Made by a program: the position numbers and the translations under genes
Origin: Roseivirga sp. UBA6061
GTDB taxonomy: Bacteria; Bacteroidota; Bacteroidia; Cytophagales; Cyclobacteriaceae
DNA: 64,000 nt
Assembly: GCA_002427745.1 (NCBI GenBank)
Contig: DIYF01000152.1
Span: 43,194 to 107,193, forward strand
Reading direction: 5' to 3'
The notes under the pieces: generated by a model
The model's input: only the letters and a program-made list of their open reading frames with translations
Told to the model about the DNA's origin: nothing
Databases searched by the model: none
Shown here: in pieces, positions 54,907 through 63,741 of the stretch
How positions within the stretch are numbered: the first letter of the stretch is position 1
Layout of the letters: each line of letters opens with the position of its first letter

Positions 54907-57900
54907 ATGAAAAGCCTGAAAACCTTCTTCTCTCTTTTACTTTTTCTCTTTTCTGTCAGTGCCTTTGCGCAGACTGACCTTTCTATGTTTGAGGCCATGG
55001 AGCCACGCTCTATAGGTCCGGCTGGTATGTCGGGTCGGGTGACGAGTATTGATGTGGTGCGGCATAACCGCAATGTCATTTATGCCGGTACGGCTTCCGG
55101 AGGCCTTTGGAAATCTGTCAGTGGAGGCACCAGCTGGGAGCCTCTGTTTGATAAAGAAGAGGTGGCCTCTATCGGGGTGGTAACCATAGACCCGTCTAAT
55201 GCCAGCACCATCTGGGTAGGTACCGGAGAGGGTAACCCGCGTAACTCCCTGAACTCAGGTTATGGCGTGTATCGCAGCCGCGATGCTGGTAAAACCTGGG
55301 AGCATATGGGCCTGGAAAAGACCCGCAATATCCATCGTTTGATTGTACATCCTGATGACCCCAATACTATCTGGGTTGGAGCCATTGGCTCACCCTGGGC
55401 TGAGCATGAAGAGCGCGGTGTCTATAAGTCTGTTGACGGAGGTAAAAGCTGGAAAAAGGTGCTTTACGATATTCCGGGAGCGGGTATTGCCGATCTGGTG
55501 ATTGACCCCACCAATCCCAACAAACTCATAGCTGCCATGTGGGAGCACAGACGCTGGCCCTGGTTCTTTAACTCAGGCGGTAAGGCTTCAGGCATCTACA
55601 TCACCCATGACGGTGGTGAAACCTGGGAGAGAAAAACAGGTGAGCATGGCTTGCCAAAAGGAGATATGGGCCGTATCGGTCTGGCCATTGCGCCTTCTAT
55701 GCCCGATCGTATCTATGCCTATGTAGAGTCGAAGGAGAATGCTCTTTATCGTTCGGATGATGGAGGGAACCGCTGGTACAGAATCTCCAGAAAAGGAGAT
55801 ACCCGACTGGGGAACCGCCCCTTTTACTATGCGGATATCTATGTAGACCCCAAAAACGAAAACAGGGTGTATTCTCTGCATACACAGGCCACCGCCAGCG
55901 AAGATGGAGGCAGAAGCTTTCAGATGTGGGTGAACCCGGGCTTTATCCATGTGGACAATCACGCCCTTTATATCCATCCGGATGATCCGAATTTTATCGT
56001 GCTGGGTAATGACGGGGGTATGGAAGTGACCCGTGATCGCGGTGGCAGCTGGCACTACATGGAGAATCTGCCGATCGGGCAGTTTTACCATGTGAACTAC
56101 GATATGGAAACTCCCTACAATGTGATGGGAGGTATGCAGGACAATGGTGCCTGGCTCGGCCCCAGCCAGTTGCTTAAGCAGGGCGGTATTCGCAATAGCT
56201 ACTGGGAACGCATTGTCGGGGGCGATGGCTTTGATGTAGTACCCGATCCGCTGGATACACGCTATGGCTACTCGCTGAGCCAACGTGCCAATATTCAGCG
56301 CTATGATCGCAAAACCGGTCAGATGGTAGGTATACAACCGGAACACCCGGATGGTACGGAAATCCGCTTTAACTGGAATGCCGGGGTGAACATTGATCCT
56401 TTCGATCAAAAGACTATTTACCTGGGTGGACAGTTCCTGTTCAAATCCAGTGACCATGGCGATAACTGGGAGATCATTTCCCCTGACCTGACCACTAACG
56501 ACCCTGAAAAGCAGAAACAATATGATACCGGAGGACTGAATTATGATAATTCCGGAGCAGAAAACCACACTACTATCACCGTGATCGAGCCGAGTACGAA
56601 GGCTCAGGGCATGATCTGGGTGGGTACGGATGACGGTAATGTACAGCTCACCCGCGATGGGGGAGATAGCTGGACTAACAGTGCCGGTAAGTTCCCTGGT
56701 CTGCCGGCCAACAGCTGGGTACAACAGATCAAAGCCAGTACTTATGATGCCGGAACGGCCTTTGTGGTGTTCGATGAGCACCGCAGAGATGACTGGTCGC
56801 CTTATGTATACCGTACCACCAACTATGGACGCACCTGGAAGCGCATTGTGAATGACGATGATGTCTTTGGCTTTGCCCTTTCGTTTGTGCAGGATCCGAT
56901 AGAGCCGAACCTGATGTTTTTGGGCACAGAATCCGGCTTGTATGTGAGTATGGATGGTGCTGATACCTGGGAGAAGTGGACGCATGGTTATCCTACCGTG
57001 CCTACTATGGATCTGCAGATCCACCCAAGAGAGCATGATCTGATCATTGGTACTTTCGGCCGGGCCTTATGGATACTGGATGATATTCGTCCATTAAGAG
57101 AGGCTGTACAGGTGGGATTGAAAAAGGTGAAGGAAAAGACGGTACATGTCTTCCCCATCCCTGATGCCACCAATGCTATTATCGGACCTTATTGGGGATA
57201 TCGCAGCACAGGGCACGGCCTCTTTATGGGAGAGAATAAGCCTTTTGCCGCAGCGATCAGCTACTACGCCAAAGTAGAGGAGGGTGATAAGAGCCGGGTG
57301 AAAATGGAAATCGCTGATGTCAGTGGTAAGGTGGTGAGAACACGATACTATACCCCGGAAGCAGGTGTCAACCGTGTCTATTGGGGCTTTGAGAGTGATG
57401 GGGTAAGACAGCCCGGCTCACGCAAACCGACCAGCAAAACCGCCACACCACCACGTGGCTATGCTGTGCTGCCCGGTACCTATACCGTTAAGCTGACTTA
57501 TAAGAAGGAGTCTCACAGCCAGACGATCAATGTATTGAGAGATATGCGCACAGGCTGGGATGATGCCGCCATGGCGGAGAAGCAAAGCTTTATCAGCGAC
57601 TATTATGCCCTGGTGACCAGCGTGACCGAAGCGGTAGATAAACTGGATGGTGCCAATAAAACCATGGGCCAGCTGAAAGATCTGATCACAGACAATAAGG
57701 AGGCGAAGGATAAGACGAAAGAAGTAAGAGAGCGTGTGGCAGAGCTGAGAGAGAAGATTTTCGAGAAGCCCGTACAAGGGTTCCGCAATGATCCCAATGC
57801 ACTATCCAGGCGACTCGGTAACCTGAGAGGAAAGATCAGCAACAGCTATAAACCGGTGACCCAAAGCCAGCGCTATGCTTATCAAACCGCTAAAAAACAC

Positions 57901-58005
57901 GCGGATCAAATTGTAGGAGAGATCAATGACTTCTTCAATGATGACTGGGCGAAGTACAAGGCCTTTATCGATGGCCTGGGGCTGGAGCTGGTACCGAAGT
58001 ATTAG
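54907..58005 (+). CDS. secreted BNR/VPS10-like beta-propeller protein
   Basis: This is a 1032-residue secreted protein with a signal peptide (about 22 residues ending AFAQ). Residues 35-710 contain repeated blades with the BNR/Asp-box signature SxDxGxTW: SRDAGKTWEHM, SVDGGKSWKKV, THDGGETWERK, SDDGGNRWY, TRDGGDSWTNS and MDGADTWEK. Such sortilin/VPS10-like propellers occur in glycoside hydrolases and sialidases, but no catalytic set can be named here. A beta-sandwich (about 770-880) and a helical C-terminal part with lysine-rich coil (about 885-1000) follow. It is monocistronic. Confidence 0.9.
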   Translation: MKSLKTFFSLLLFLFSVSAFAQTDLSMFEAMEPRSIGPAGMSGRVTSIDVVRHNRNVIYAGTASGGLWKSVSGGTSWEPLFDKEEVASIGVVTIDPSNASTIWVGTGEGNPRNSLNSGYGVYRSRDAGKTWEHMGLEKTRNIHRLIVHPDDPNTIWVGAIGSPWAEHEERGVYKSVDGGKSWKKVLYDIPGAGIADLVIDPTNPNKLIAAMWEHRRWPWFFNSGGKASGIYITHDGGETWERKTGEHGLPKGDMGRIGLAIAPSMPDRIYAYVESKENALYRSDDGGNRWYRISRKGDTRLGNRPFYYADIYVDPKNENRVYSLHTQATASEDGGRSFQMWVNPGFIHVDNHALYIHPDDPNFIVLGNDGGMEVTRDRGGSWHYMENLPIGQFYHVNYDMETPYNVMGGMQDNGAWLGPSQLLKQGGIRNSYWERIVGGDGFDVVPDPLDTRYGYSLSQRANIQRYDRKTGQMVGIQPEHPDGTEIRFNWNAGVNIDPFDQKTIYLGGQFLFKSSDHGDNWEIISPDLTTNDPEKQKQYDTGGLNYDNSGAENHTTITVIEPSTKAQGMIWVGTDDGNVQLTRDGGDSWTNSAGKFPGLPANSWVQQIKASTYDAGTAFVVFDEHRRDDWSPYVYRTTNYGRTWKRIVNDDDVFGFALSFVQDPIEPNLMFLGTESGLYVSMDGADTWEKWTHGYPTVPTMDLQIHPREHDLIIGTFGRALWILDDIRPLREAVQVGLKKVKEKTVHVFPIPDATNAIIGPYWGYRSTGHGLFMGENKPFAAAISYYAKVEEGDKSRVKMEIADVSGKVVRTRYYTPEAGVNRVYWGFESDGVRQPGSRKPTSKTATPPRGYAVLPGTYTVKLTYKKESHSQTINVLRDMRTGWDDAAMAEKQSFISDYYALVTSVTEAVDKLDGANKTMGQLKDLITDNKEAKDKTKEVRERVAELREKIFEKPVQGFRNDPNALSRRLGNLRGKISNSYKPVTQSQRYAYQTAKKHADQIVGEINDFFNDDWAKYKAFIDGLGLELVPKY

Positions 58006-58129
58006 ATGGACCAGTGTTGAAGTGGCCTTGTGCTGATGTACTATACTGTTCGTGGTTTGGATGTTGAATGGTATGCGCTGATAGCATTTATACCTCATTA
58101 AGGTGATGGATTAAGAGAATCCGTAATCT

Positions 58130-58273
58130 ATTCCCTTCCTGGATAGGAGGGGTCATGGGGGGGGGGACCAAAACCAGACCTGGTTGGCAACCTATCAGTT
58201 AGATGGCTTCGGTACCCTCGCAATGACTTTTCCAGTATCACCCAGCGTCACTGACTCTCAGGACGCTGAGGGG
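58130..58273. repeat. composite interspersed repeat
   Basis: The segment carries the gtaatctattcccttcctgg..aggagggg module (compare 62229-62262), a G10 run at about 58155, the agatggcttcggtaccctcg-caatgac module, and a CCCAGCGTC / GACGCTGAGG hairpin. The same modules occur in other order at 58847, 59968 and 62131. Confidence 0.75.
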
Positions 58274-58281
58274 TATTGGGT

Positions 58282-58815
58282 TTAAGGACTTGTTATCTTA
58301 TTCTGGTGGTCAATTCTGTCCTGCTCGACCAGGTTGAAGAAATGCTTTTGAGTGGAAACGCTTCCGGGGCCCTTCAATGTCAGGGATATACCTTCTGCAT
58401 CCATTTGAATACCGGCATTGGTTATGGTGACCATCGATGGAGCGATGGCCTTCAGAATGCGTATGGACACCCAACCATAACAAAAATCTGAAGGGAGAAC
58501 GGTTGCGGATGCTTATCTCACCATTAGTATAGGTAAGTTTTAGAAGAAGATTGTAGGGTAGAGGTATCATGAGTACTTGTGTATTGTAATGGCACCTGAG
58601 TAAGAGTCCGTGATCATACCTTTGAAATGAAACCCTGGACTTCCGAAGAAGCTCTTTCAGGTCTTCATCCGTGTCGATGTCCATTTGCTGTACAAAATAG
58701 GAAGCACTTCCCCGGGGACCGGATTGAATAGGTTCACCCAATTGCTTTCGAATATCCGAGGCTTTGATATCTTCTTCTCCGTAAACCACCACAAAATATA
58801 AGGAGAAATGGTTGT
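58282..58815 (-). pseudogene. frameshifted gene of unknown function with lost 5' end
   Basis: Two minus-strand phases read as one protein: NHFSLYFVVVYGEEDI..LLRCHYNTQVLMIPLPYNL and GEISIRNRSPF in the first, then WVSIRILKAIAPSM and LTLKGPGS in the second, ending at 58282. The switch lies at the A5 run 58482-58486 (T5 on the coding strand); removing one T joins the phases. Upstream, the frame runs into repeat sequence (58847-59014), so the native start is gone. I cannot name the family. A sequencing error in the homopolymer is possible. Confidence 0.62.
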
Positions 58816-58846
58816 TCTGATAACATGATGAGGGATGAGAAGATAC

Positions 58847-59014
58847 CCCGTCAGACCATAGGTCAGACGGAGTTAAGCATACTTCAGGTCTAGGCTGGTA
58901 GGTCTGCGACAGGGGACTATTGACCAAAATGCGAACTCATCAGGGAGATTGCTTCGGTGCCCTCGCAATGACTTTTTCAGGATCCCTCAGCATCACTGAC
59001 CCTCAAGGTGCTGA
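58847..59014. repeat. composite interspersed repeat upstream of ProC-like gene
   Basis: Modules in order: CCGTC-a-GACC / GGTC-a-GACGG hairpin, a linker with gcgacagggg-actattgaccaaaatgcgaa, gagattgcttcggtgccctcg-caatgac, and a CCTCAGCATC / GGTGCTGAGG hairpin with loop actgaccctca. The copy at 60045-60283 has the same module order, so the ProC-like gene lies between two direct copies. Confidence 0.8.
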
Positions 59015-59171
59015 GGCGAGCTCAAGGATTCGGGATTTATGGAATATGCGAGATATCTCGCATCTGGCGATGGGCCTGGTGGCTGGCTTTATCAAGGCTT
59101 ATTGCCTCACATGTAAAAATGAAATTGCCGGCTCAGAACTATCCATAGTTTCGACCCGAACTAAAACGCAT

Positions 59172-59966
59172 ATGAAGATCGGATTTATCGGGGTGGGTAA
59201 AATCACCTCCTCACTGGTGCAGGCCTATTGCACCGCCTCTATTAAAGGCCTGGCAATCTATCTCTCTCCCCGAAACGCTGCAAAGGCCGATGCATTAAGC
59301 GCCCAATATGATCAGGTGACCAAAATGGAGAACAATCAGGCCGTGCTGGATGCAGCTGATGTCGTTTTTATGGCGCTGAGGCCTGACGATGCCCGTCCGG
59401 TGATCAAAGACCTGGTTTTTGACAAGCGTCATCTGGTTGTATCGGTGATTCCCTTCTTCAGATACCAGGAATTAAAAGAGGCCACACAACCGGCCCGGCA
59501 TGCCTGTCGAGCCATTCCTTTGCCCAGTGTGGTGAATCATAACTGCCCTATACCAGTTTTGAACTCCAATGCCGACACAGAATCACTCTTCTCGCACATC
59601 GGCCAGCCTCTGCGCATGAGCACGGAAGACGAGCTTCATAGTATCTGGACGCTTACCGGTTTTATCACGCCTTTTTACGATATGATGGATACACTGAGTC
59701 GATGGGCTATTGACCATGGAGTAGGAAAGGGAAATGCCAATAAATATGTGGTGGACATGTTTCAGTCTCTGGCGAATGCCGCCCAGGTAGCTGAACCCAT
59801 CGACCTCAAAGCCCTGGCCAAACACGCAGCTACTCCCAAGGGACTGAATGAACAGGCAGGTATTGAGATTGCGAATAAGGGAGCGCACCAGGCTTATCAT
59901 GAAGCGGCTGACGGTATTTTTGAGAGAATTGAAAAGAATTTGCTGGAGCGTAAGCAGGGTCAATAG
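59172..59966 (+). CDS. pyrroline-5-carboxylate reductase-like protein
   Basis: This is a 264-residue ProC-like oxidoreductase. The NADP-binding motif GFIGVGKITSSLVQA is at the N-terminus, and the Rossmann part includes ADVVFMALRPDDA and VVSVIPFF. The C-terminal dimerisation domain has an unusual LTGFITPFYDMMDTL in place of the ProC pattern LSGSGPAY, so proline synthesis is doubtful; a different imine or carbonyl is possible. The ATG at 59172 is used. A longer frame from 58920 adds 84 residues that come from repeat sequence. Confidence 0.8.
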   Translation: MKIGFIGVGKITSSLVQAYCTASIKGLAIYLSPRNAAKADALSAQYDQVTKMENNQAVLDAADVVFMALRPDDARPVIKDLVFDKRHLVVSVIPFFRYQELKEATQPARHACRAIPLPSVVNHNCPIPVLNSNADTESLFSHIGQPLRMSTEDELHSIWTLTGFITPFYDMMDTLSRWAIDHGVGKGNANKYVVDMFQSLANAAQVAEPIDLKALAKHAATPKGLNEQAGIEIANKGAHQAYHEAADGIFERIEKNLLERKQGQ

Positions 59967-59967
59967 A

Positions 59968-60290
59968 TAGAGTCTATGGTTATATCAGTCACAGGTCCCG
60001 ACTTGTTGACCGGTAAATCAGAGAACCTGCGATAGAGAGAAGGGGCCCCGTCAGACCAGAGGTCAGACGGAGTTACTTCAAGGTTAAGTTAGTAGACCTG
60101 TTACAGGGGCTATTGACCAAAATGCGAATTCATCAATGAGATTGCTTCGGTGCCCTCGCAATGACTTTTCAATTCGTCATTGCGAAGGAGCCTTCAGGCG
60201 ACTGCGGCAATCTTCATGTAGCATTTGTACATGGGAATTTACGAGCCCGGCTCAGAGTCACTGACCCTCATGACTCTGAGAGACTTAGGG
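59968..60290. repeat. composite interspersed repeat downstream of ProC-like gene
   Basis: The 59967-60292 spacer has no gene. It begins with agtctatggttat..agtcacaggt (seen again at 62158-62181), then the CCGTCAGACC / GGTCAGACGG hairpin, a caggggctattgaccaaaatgcg linker, gagattgcttcggtgccctcg-caatgac, and directly an inverted copy of that module (gtcattgcgaaggagcc..gcggcaatctt). A CTCAGAGTC / GACTCTGAG hairpin closes it, overlapping the end of the HxlR gene. Confidence 0.8.
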
Positions 60291-60292
60291 CT

Positions 60293-60721
60293 TCAGAACT
60301 TGCCCAGGTGCTGTCTTCTCAGAATGCGCATGACTTCTTTCTGAGCCTCAGCTCCACCGGCAATGATCTGCTTTGCTCTGTCGGCTTTTTCCTTGTCTAC
60401 CGGCTGATAGGTTACACTCCACTCAGCAATAGCCATGATAATAGGGAAGAGGTCAATGCCCTTTTGTGTAAGAGAATAGATAATCTTCTGCTTATGGCTG
60501 TCATCTTCATGGCGGGTAACAATGCCCTCCGCCTCCAGCATGTTCAGTCGATTGGTCAGGATGTTGGAAGCAATCTTTTCTTCAGACTGCAGAAACTCAC
60601 GGAAATGTCGCTTCCCGTCAATCATCATATCCCGGATAATCAATAATGTCCACTTATCTCCGAATACGTCAAGTCCCAGGTACTGAGGGCAATACGATTT
60701 ATACACCTTTTTTTTCTCCAT
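60293..60721 (-). CDS. HxlR family transcriptional regulator
   Basis: This is a 142-residue winged-helix HxlR protein: KSYCPQYLGLDVFGDKWTLLI at the N-terminus (Cys14 in the typical sensing position), RHFREFLQSEEKIASNILTNR as the recognition region, and GIVTRHEDDSHKQKIIYSLT as the wing. Such regulators respond to electrophiles or oxidants through the N-terminal Cys. It is divergent from the SDR-SRPBCC operon, which it probably controls. Confidence 0.92.
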   Translation of the reverse strand: MEKKKVYKSYCPQYLGLDVFGDKWTLLIIRDMMIDGKRHFREFLQSEEKIASNILTNRLNMLEAEGIVTRHEDDSHKQKIIYSLTQKGIDLFPIIMAIAEWSVTYQPVDKEKADRAKQIIAGGAEAQKEVMRILRRQHLGKF

Positions 60722-60768
60722 GCCAATCTGTTAAACTGATTGCAAAATAAAACCAGATTACTATATTT

Positions 60769-60793
60769 ACAACCGATTTCTTTTTGCAACCGG
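60769..60793. promoter_or_regulatory. candidate HxlR site in divergent promoter region
   Basis: ACAACCGA (60769-60776) and GCAACCGG (60786-60793) give a direct repeat of CAACCG 17 bases apart, and the second copy extends to the palindrome AACCGGTT. It lies between the HxlR and SDR starts. The assignment is only by position and repetition. Confidence 0.4.
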
Positions 60794-60819
60794 TTTTTTG
60801 AAACAATCAAACAGAAACA

Positions 60820-61599
60820 ATGGAAAACAATCTATTGAAAAACAAAACGGCCGTAGTATTCGGGGCCGGAGGTAATTTAGGCAGGCAGGTGGTAAAGGCC
60901 TTTGCAGAGCAGGGAGCGACCGTTTTCGCTTCGGATATTGACGAGAAGTCATTGTTGCCTCTTACCGGAGTCACCAGCCATGTAGTAGATGCCCTGGATG
61001 AACGTGCGGTGGAGCACTATCTGGAAAAGATAGCTGCCCAGACGGGACAGCTGGATGTAGTGATCAACCTGGCAGGCTCAGACCCCGCTGCTTATAATCA
61101 CGGTAAACCAGCCTCCGATGTGTCTTTGGATCAGCTTCTGATCCCTATGAAGACGGCTACCGGTACACAGTTTATCACGGCCAAGGTGGCACATCGGTTT
61201 ATGGCTACACAGGGGAAGGGTACCATCATTTTTATCACCTCAACACTATCTAAAATCGCCCCGGCCTGGACCACCGCTCTGACGGCTTCGCATGCGGCCA
61301 CCGAAGCTTTGGCCATGTCACTGGCTACGGAGTGGGGCCCCGAGGGCATCCGGGTCATCGGTGTTCGGTCCGAGGCCATGACGGAGTCGCCCACGATTGA
61401 CTATACCTTCACTACCATGGGGCAGAACATTGGCCTGAGCCGGCAGGAGATGCAGGGCTGGGTAGAAGAGAAGGTACCTCTCCGAAGACTTACTAAAGGG
61501 CATGAAACAGCCCAGGCTATTGTACTGGCAGCCTCCGATCTGGCTGGTTTTATGACAGGCACTTTTCTCAACCACTCCGGTGGACATGTATTAAACTAA
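60820..61599 (+). CDS. SDR-family protein lacking the YxxxK catalytic pair
   Basis: This is a 259-residue protein with an SDR fold: cofactor motif GAGGNLGRQV (residues 11-20), INLAGSDP, IIFITSTLSKIAP and VIGVRSEAMTESP. At the position of the catalytic Tyr-x-x-x-Lys the sequence is LTASH (Leu154, His158), so the classical oxidoreductase mechanism is not available. It may be a non-redox SDR or a binding protein. The stop overlaps the SRPBCC start by one base (TAATG), so the two are translationally coupled. Confidence 0.88.
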   Translation: MENNLLKNKTAVVFGAGGNLGRQVVKAFAEQGATVFASDIDEKSLLPLTGVTSHVVDALDERAVEHYLEKIAAQTGQLDVVINLAGSDPAAYNHGKPASDVSLDQLLIPMKTATGTQFITAKVAHRFMATQGKGTIIFITSTLSKIAPAWTTALTASHAATEALAMSLATEWGPEGIRVIGVRSEAMTESPTIDYTFTTMGQNIGLSRQEMQGWVEEKVPLRRLTKGHETAQAIVLAASDLAGFMTGTFLNHSGGHVLN

Positions 61600-62072
61600 T
61601 GAGCACTATGAGTACAACAACCACATCAGAAAACTATCAGACCTCAGTGCTGATCAAAGCCGGCACTTTGGGAGTATTCAAGGCTATTACCGAGCGAATT
61701 GACGAATGGTGGGGAGAGGTTGATCGTCAACCCTCCGGAACCGGAGTTACCTTCAGGGTTTCTTTTGGAGAGGCCTTCTGGACCTTTCGTGTCACGACTT
61801 TTGAGCCTGAGCACCTGGTGACCTGGGAATGTATTGAGTCCAACCAGGTACATGCCGGCCTGATGGGAATTAAAGAGGAGTGGTTGGGGACTCAACTGCA
61901 CTGGCAGATAGCCACTGAAGAAGAAAGTGCTACCCGCTTATGCTTCACGCATGAAGGCCTGGTTCCTGATTTCAATTGCTATGAAGTATGTTCTGATGCC
62001 TGGGGCTATTTCATTGGCAGTAGCCTGAAAGAGCTTGTGGAAAGGGGGCAGGGGCAACCTGAGTTGATATAA
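61599..62072 (+). CDS. SRPBCC-family protein (AHSA1-like)
   Basis: This is a 157-residue protein of the START/Bet v1-like AHSA1 branch. Landmarks are TSVLIKAGTLGVFKAITE at the N-terminus, EPEHLVTWECIESNQ and TRLCFTHEGLVPDFNCYE (the typical final strand). The first codon overlaps the SDR stop; a second ATG three codons later is possible. Divergent HxlR control and the coupled SDR suggest that the two handle one small hydrophobic ligand, which is inference. Confidence 0.87.
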   Translation: MSTMSTTTTSENYQTSVLIKAGTLGVFKAITERIDEWWGEVDRQPSGTGVTFRVSFGEAFWTFRVTTFEPEHLVTWECIESNQVHAGLMGIKEEWLGTQLHWQIATEEESATRLCFTHEGLVPDFNCYEVCSDAWGYFIGSSLKELVERGQGQPELI

Positions 62073-62082
62073 AGAGTCGCTG

Positions 62083-62123
62083 CCTTTACCTCCTCTTATT
62101 TTTTAGGGGGAGGTATCTTTTTG
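62083..62123 (+). terminator. terminator after SRPBCC gene
   Basis: TACCTCC and GGGAGGTA form a stem around a T-rich loop, followed by TCTTTTT. An outer pair, CCTTTACC and GGTAAAGG, encloses it and could form an alternative fold. Confidence 0.65.
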
Positions 62124-62130
62124 GAAGGTA

Positions 62131-62305
62131 AAGGTGATTCCATGAAGTCATAGACAGAGTCTATGGTTATTTGAGTCACAGGTTCAGAGAACCTGCGACA
62201 GGTCTTCAGAGAACATGTGACAGGTGTTCGTAGTCTATTCCCCTCCTGGCCAGGAGGGATTAGGGGTGGTTGATGAGAGGCTGAGCCGAAGACTTGCGAC
62301 AGGTG
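62131..62305. repeat. composite interspersed repeat upstream of serine hydrolase gene
   Basis: Modules: CATAGAC-aga-GTCTATG hairpin (62148-62164), CAGGTT-cagag-AACCTG hairpin followed by a shorter echo (ttcagagaacatgtgacagg), and the perfect palindrome CCCTCCTGGCCAGGAGGG near 62241. Pieces recur at 58130 and 59968. The region 62073-62410 holds no gene besides the terminator. Confidence 0.75.
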
Positions 62306-62410
62306 TTAGAGCTGAACTTCTTCTTCCAATGCTTTTACAGGAGCAAAATATTTTTTCAGGGACTGTAAGATTTATAGCTTATTTCTCAACCTATGGAGAA
62401 ATAAGAGCTT

Positions 62411-63739
62411 ATGTATTTACTAAAACTTACTTCCGTTTTTCTGCTGATCGCCTGGTCCATTGGCCTTACTGCACAAACTCCACTGGAAAATGACCTCAAT
62501 ACCTATCTGGAGGTCATCGCTGCTAAAAAATCGTTCAGTGGCGAGGTACTGATAGCCAAAGGAGATCGGGTGATTTTTCGAAGAGCCCTTGGTAAAACTT
62601 CCATCGATGGCACAGCAATTCTCAAGCCCGAAGTTATATACCGCATTGCTTCGATTACCAAAACTTTTACCGGCACCCTGGTAGCCATGGCAGAAGAAGA
62701 GGATCTGCTGGCGTATGATGACAGGATGGGTAAGTATATACCAGAGCTTGCTGAACCCATAGCAGCGCTTACAATCCATCAATTACTCACGCATACCTCT
62801 GGTCTGCCTCACAATGAGGGCATCGAGAATTACTGGGCTGAAAAGTCAAAGAAAGAAATGACTGTTCGTGAGGTGATCAGTGAGATTAACAAGCTTGACC
62901 TGCTTCATGCTCCGGGTGCGGAGATGAAATACTCAAGCCCCGGCTATTATCTGCTGGGAGTTCTGATCGAGCGGGTTTATGATAAGTTATATCAGCAGGT
63001 ACTCAAGGGGAAAATCCTCGACCCTCTGCATATGGAGAGCAGTGGCGCGAATACACCGGAAAAGCTTGTGAATGCCTTTCATCTGCTTCAGGAAAAACTC
63101 GTGCCGGCACCTTACCGCAACTATTCCATGTTGAAAGGAGCCGGAGATATGTATGCCACAGCAGAAGACCTTCTGAAATGGGGAAGAAGCTTCTTCAATG
63201 GGCGGTTGCTGGGAGAATCTACCCTTAAAACAGTGCTCAATAATCAGCTTCCTTATGCCTATGGTTGGTTTGTAGATGCAGACAGCCCCTTGCGGTATTA
63301 TCATGGTGGAGGTACCTGGGGCTATTCCGGTTATCTGGCGATCTATCCTGAGGAGGAGGTCAGCATCATCATTCTGAGTAATGTATCTTCCCTGCCGGTG
63401 AAAGCTATGGGTGTAGATATTGAAAAAATGGTCTATGGTCTGCCCTTTGAAATGCCCGTGGTGCAGGAGGCTATTGTGATGAAGGGAGAACTGCTCGATC
63501 GCTATAGTGGTACTTACCTGTCTGAAACCAGCGAAATGAGACTGGAGGTAAAGCGGAGAGGAGAGGTTCTTTTTGCGCAAATTGGCGGTAGTCCGGCTTT
63601 TCAGATTTACCCGAAGGGAGATCATGTCTTCTTTGGAAAGAAGGTTGAGGTAGAGTTTACCTTTGAGTCCAGCGGTGACCAAATAAAAGGAGTAGCAGCC
63701 GAGCGTATGGGACGAACCTTTACCTTTAAAAAACGCTGA
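62411..63739 (+). CDS. secreted beta-lactamase-family serine hydrolase
   Basis: This is a 442-residue protein with a signal peptide (about 22 residues ending GLTAQ). The class C-type catalytic core is clear: SITK with nucleophile Ser81 and Lys84, YSSPGYYLLG (Tyr of the YxN motif; Asn replaced by Ser), and YYHGGGTWGYSGYLA (the KTG-like HGG block). Residues from about 345 form an extra beta-rich domain. Such enzymes are more often esterases or D-aminopeptidases than true beta-lactamases. The next gene starts two bases after the stop. Confidence 0.9.
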   Translation: MYLLKLTSVFLLIAWSIGLTAQTPLENDLNTYLEVIAAKKSFSGEVLIAKGDRVIFRRALGKTSIDGTAILKPEVIYRIASITKTFTGTLVAMAEEEDLLAYDDRMGKYIPELAEPIAALTIHQLLTHTSGLPHNEGIENYWAEKSKKEMTVREVISEINKLDLLHAPGAEMKYSSPGYYLLGVLIERVYDKLYQQVLKGKILDPLHMESSGANTPEKLVNAFHLLQEKLVPAPYRNYSMLKGAGDMYATAEDLLKWGRSFFNGRLLGESTLKTVLNNQLPYAYGWFVDADSPLRYYHGGGTWGYSGYLAIYPEEEVSIIILSNVSSLPVKAMGVDIEKMVYGLPFEMPVVQEAIVMKGELLDRYSGTYLSETSEMRLEVKRRGEVLFAQIGGSPAFQIYPKGDHVFFGKKVEVEFTFESSGDQIKGVAAERMGRTFTFKKR

Positions 63740-63741
63740 GC

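Noticed and set aside
55588..57036. 482-codon open frame on the minus strand opposite the BNR-repeat protein
   Set aside because: It lies wholly antisense to a well-supported gene, has no recognisable domain, and its composition (many His, Ile) reflects the complement of the repeated blades.
58148..58160. G10 homopolymer as a phase-variable tract
   Set aside because: It is intergenic, inside a repeat and not within a promoter or frame that I can identify; assembly error is equally likely.
58920..59171. N-terminal 84-codon extension of the ProC-like protein
   Set aside because: The segment is largely repeat sequence (gattgcttcggtgccctcg-caatgac and a hairpin), and the protein family starts at MKIGFIG.
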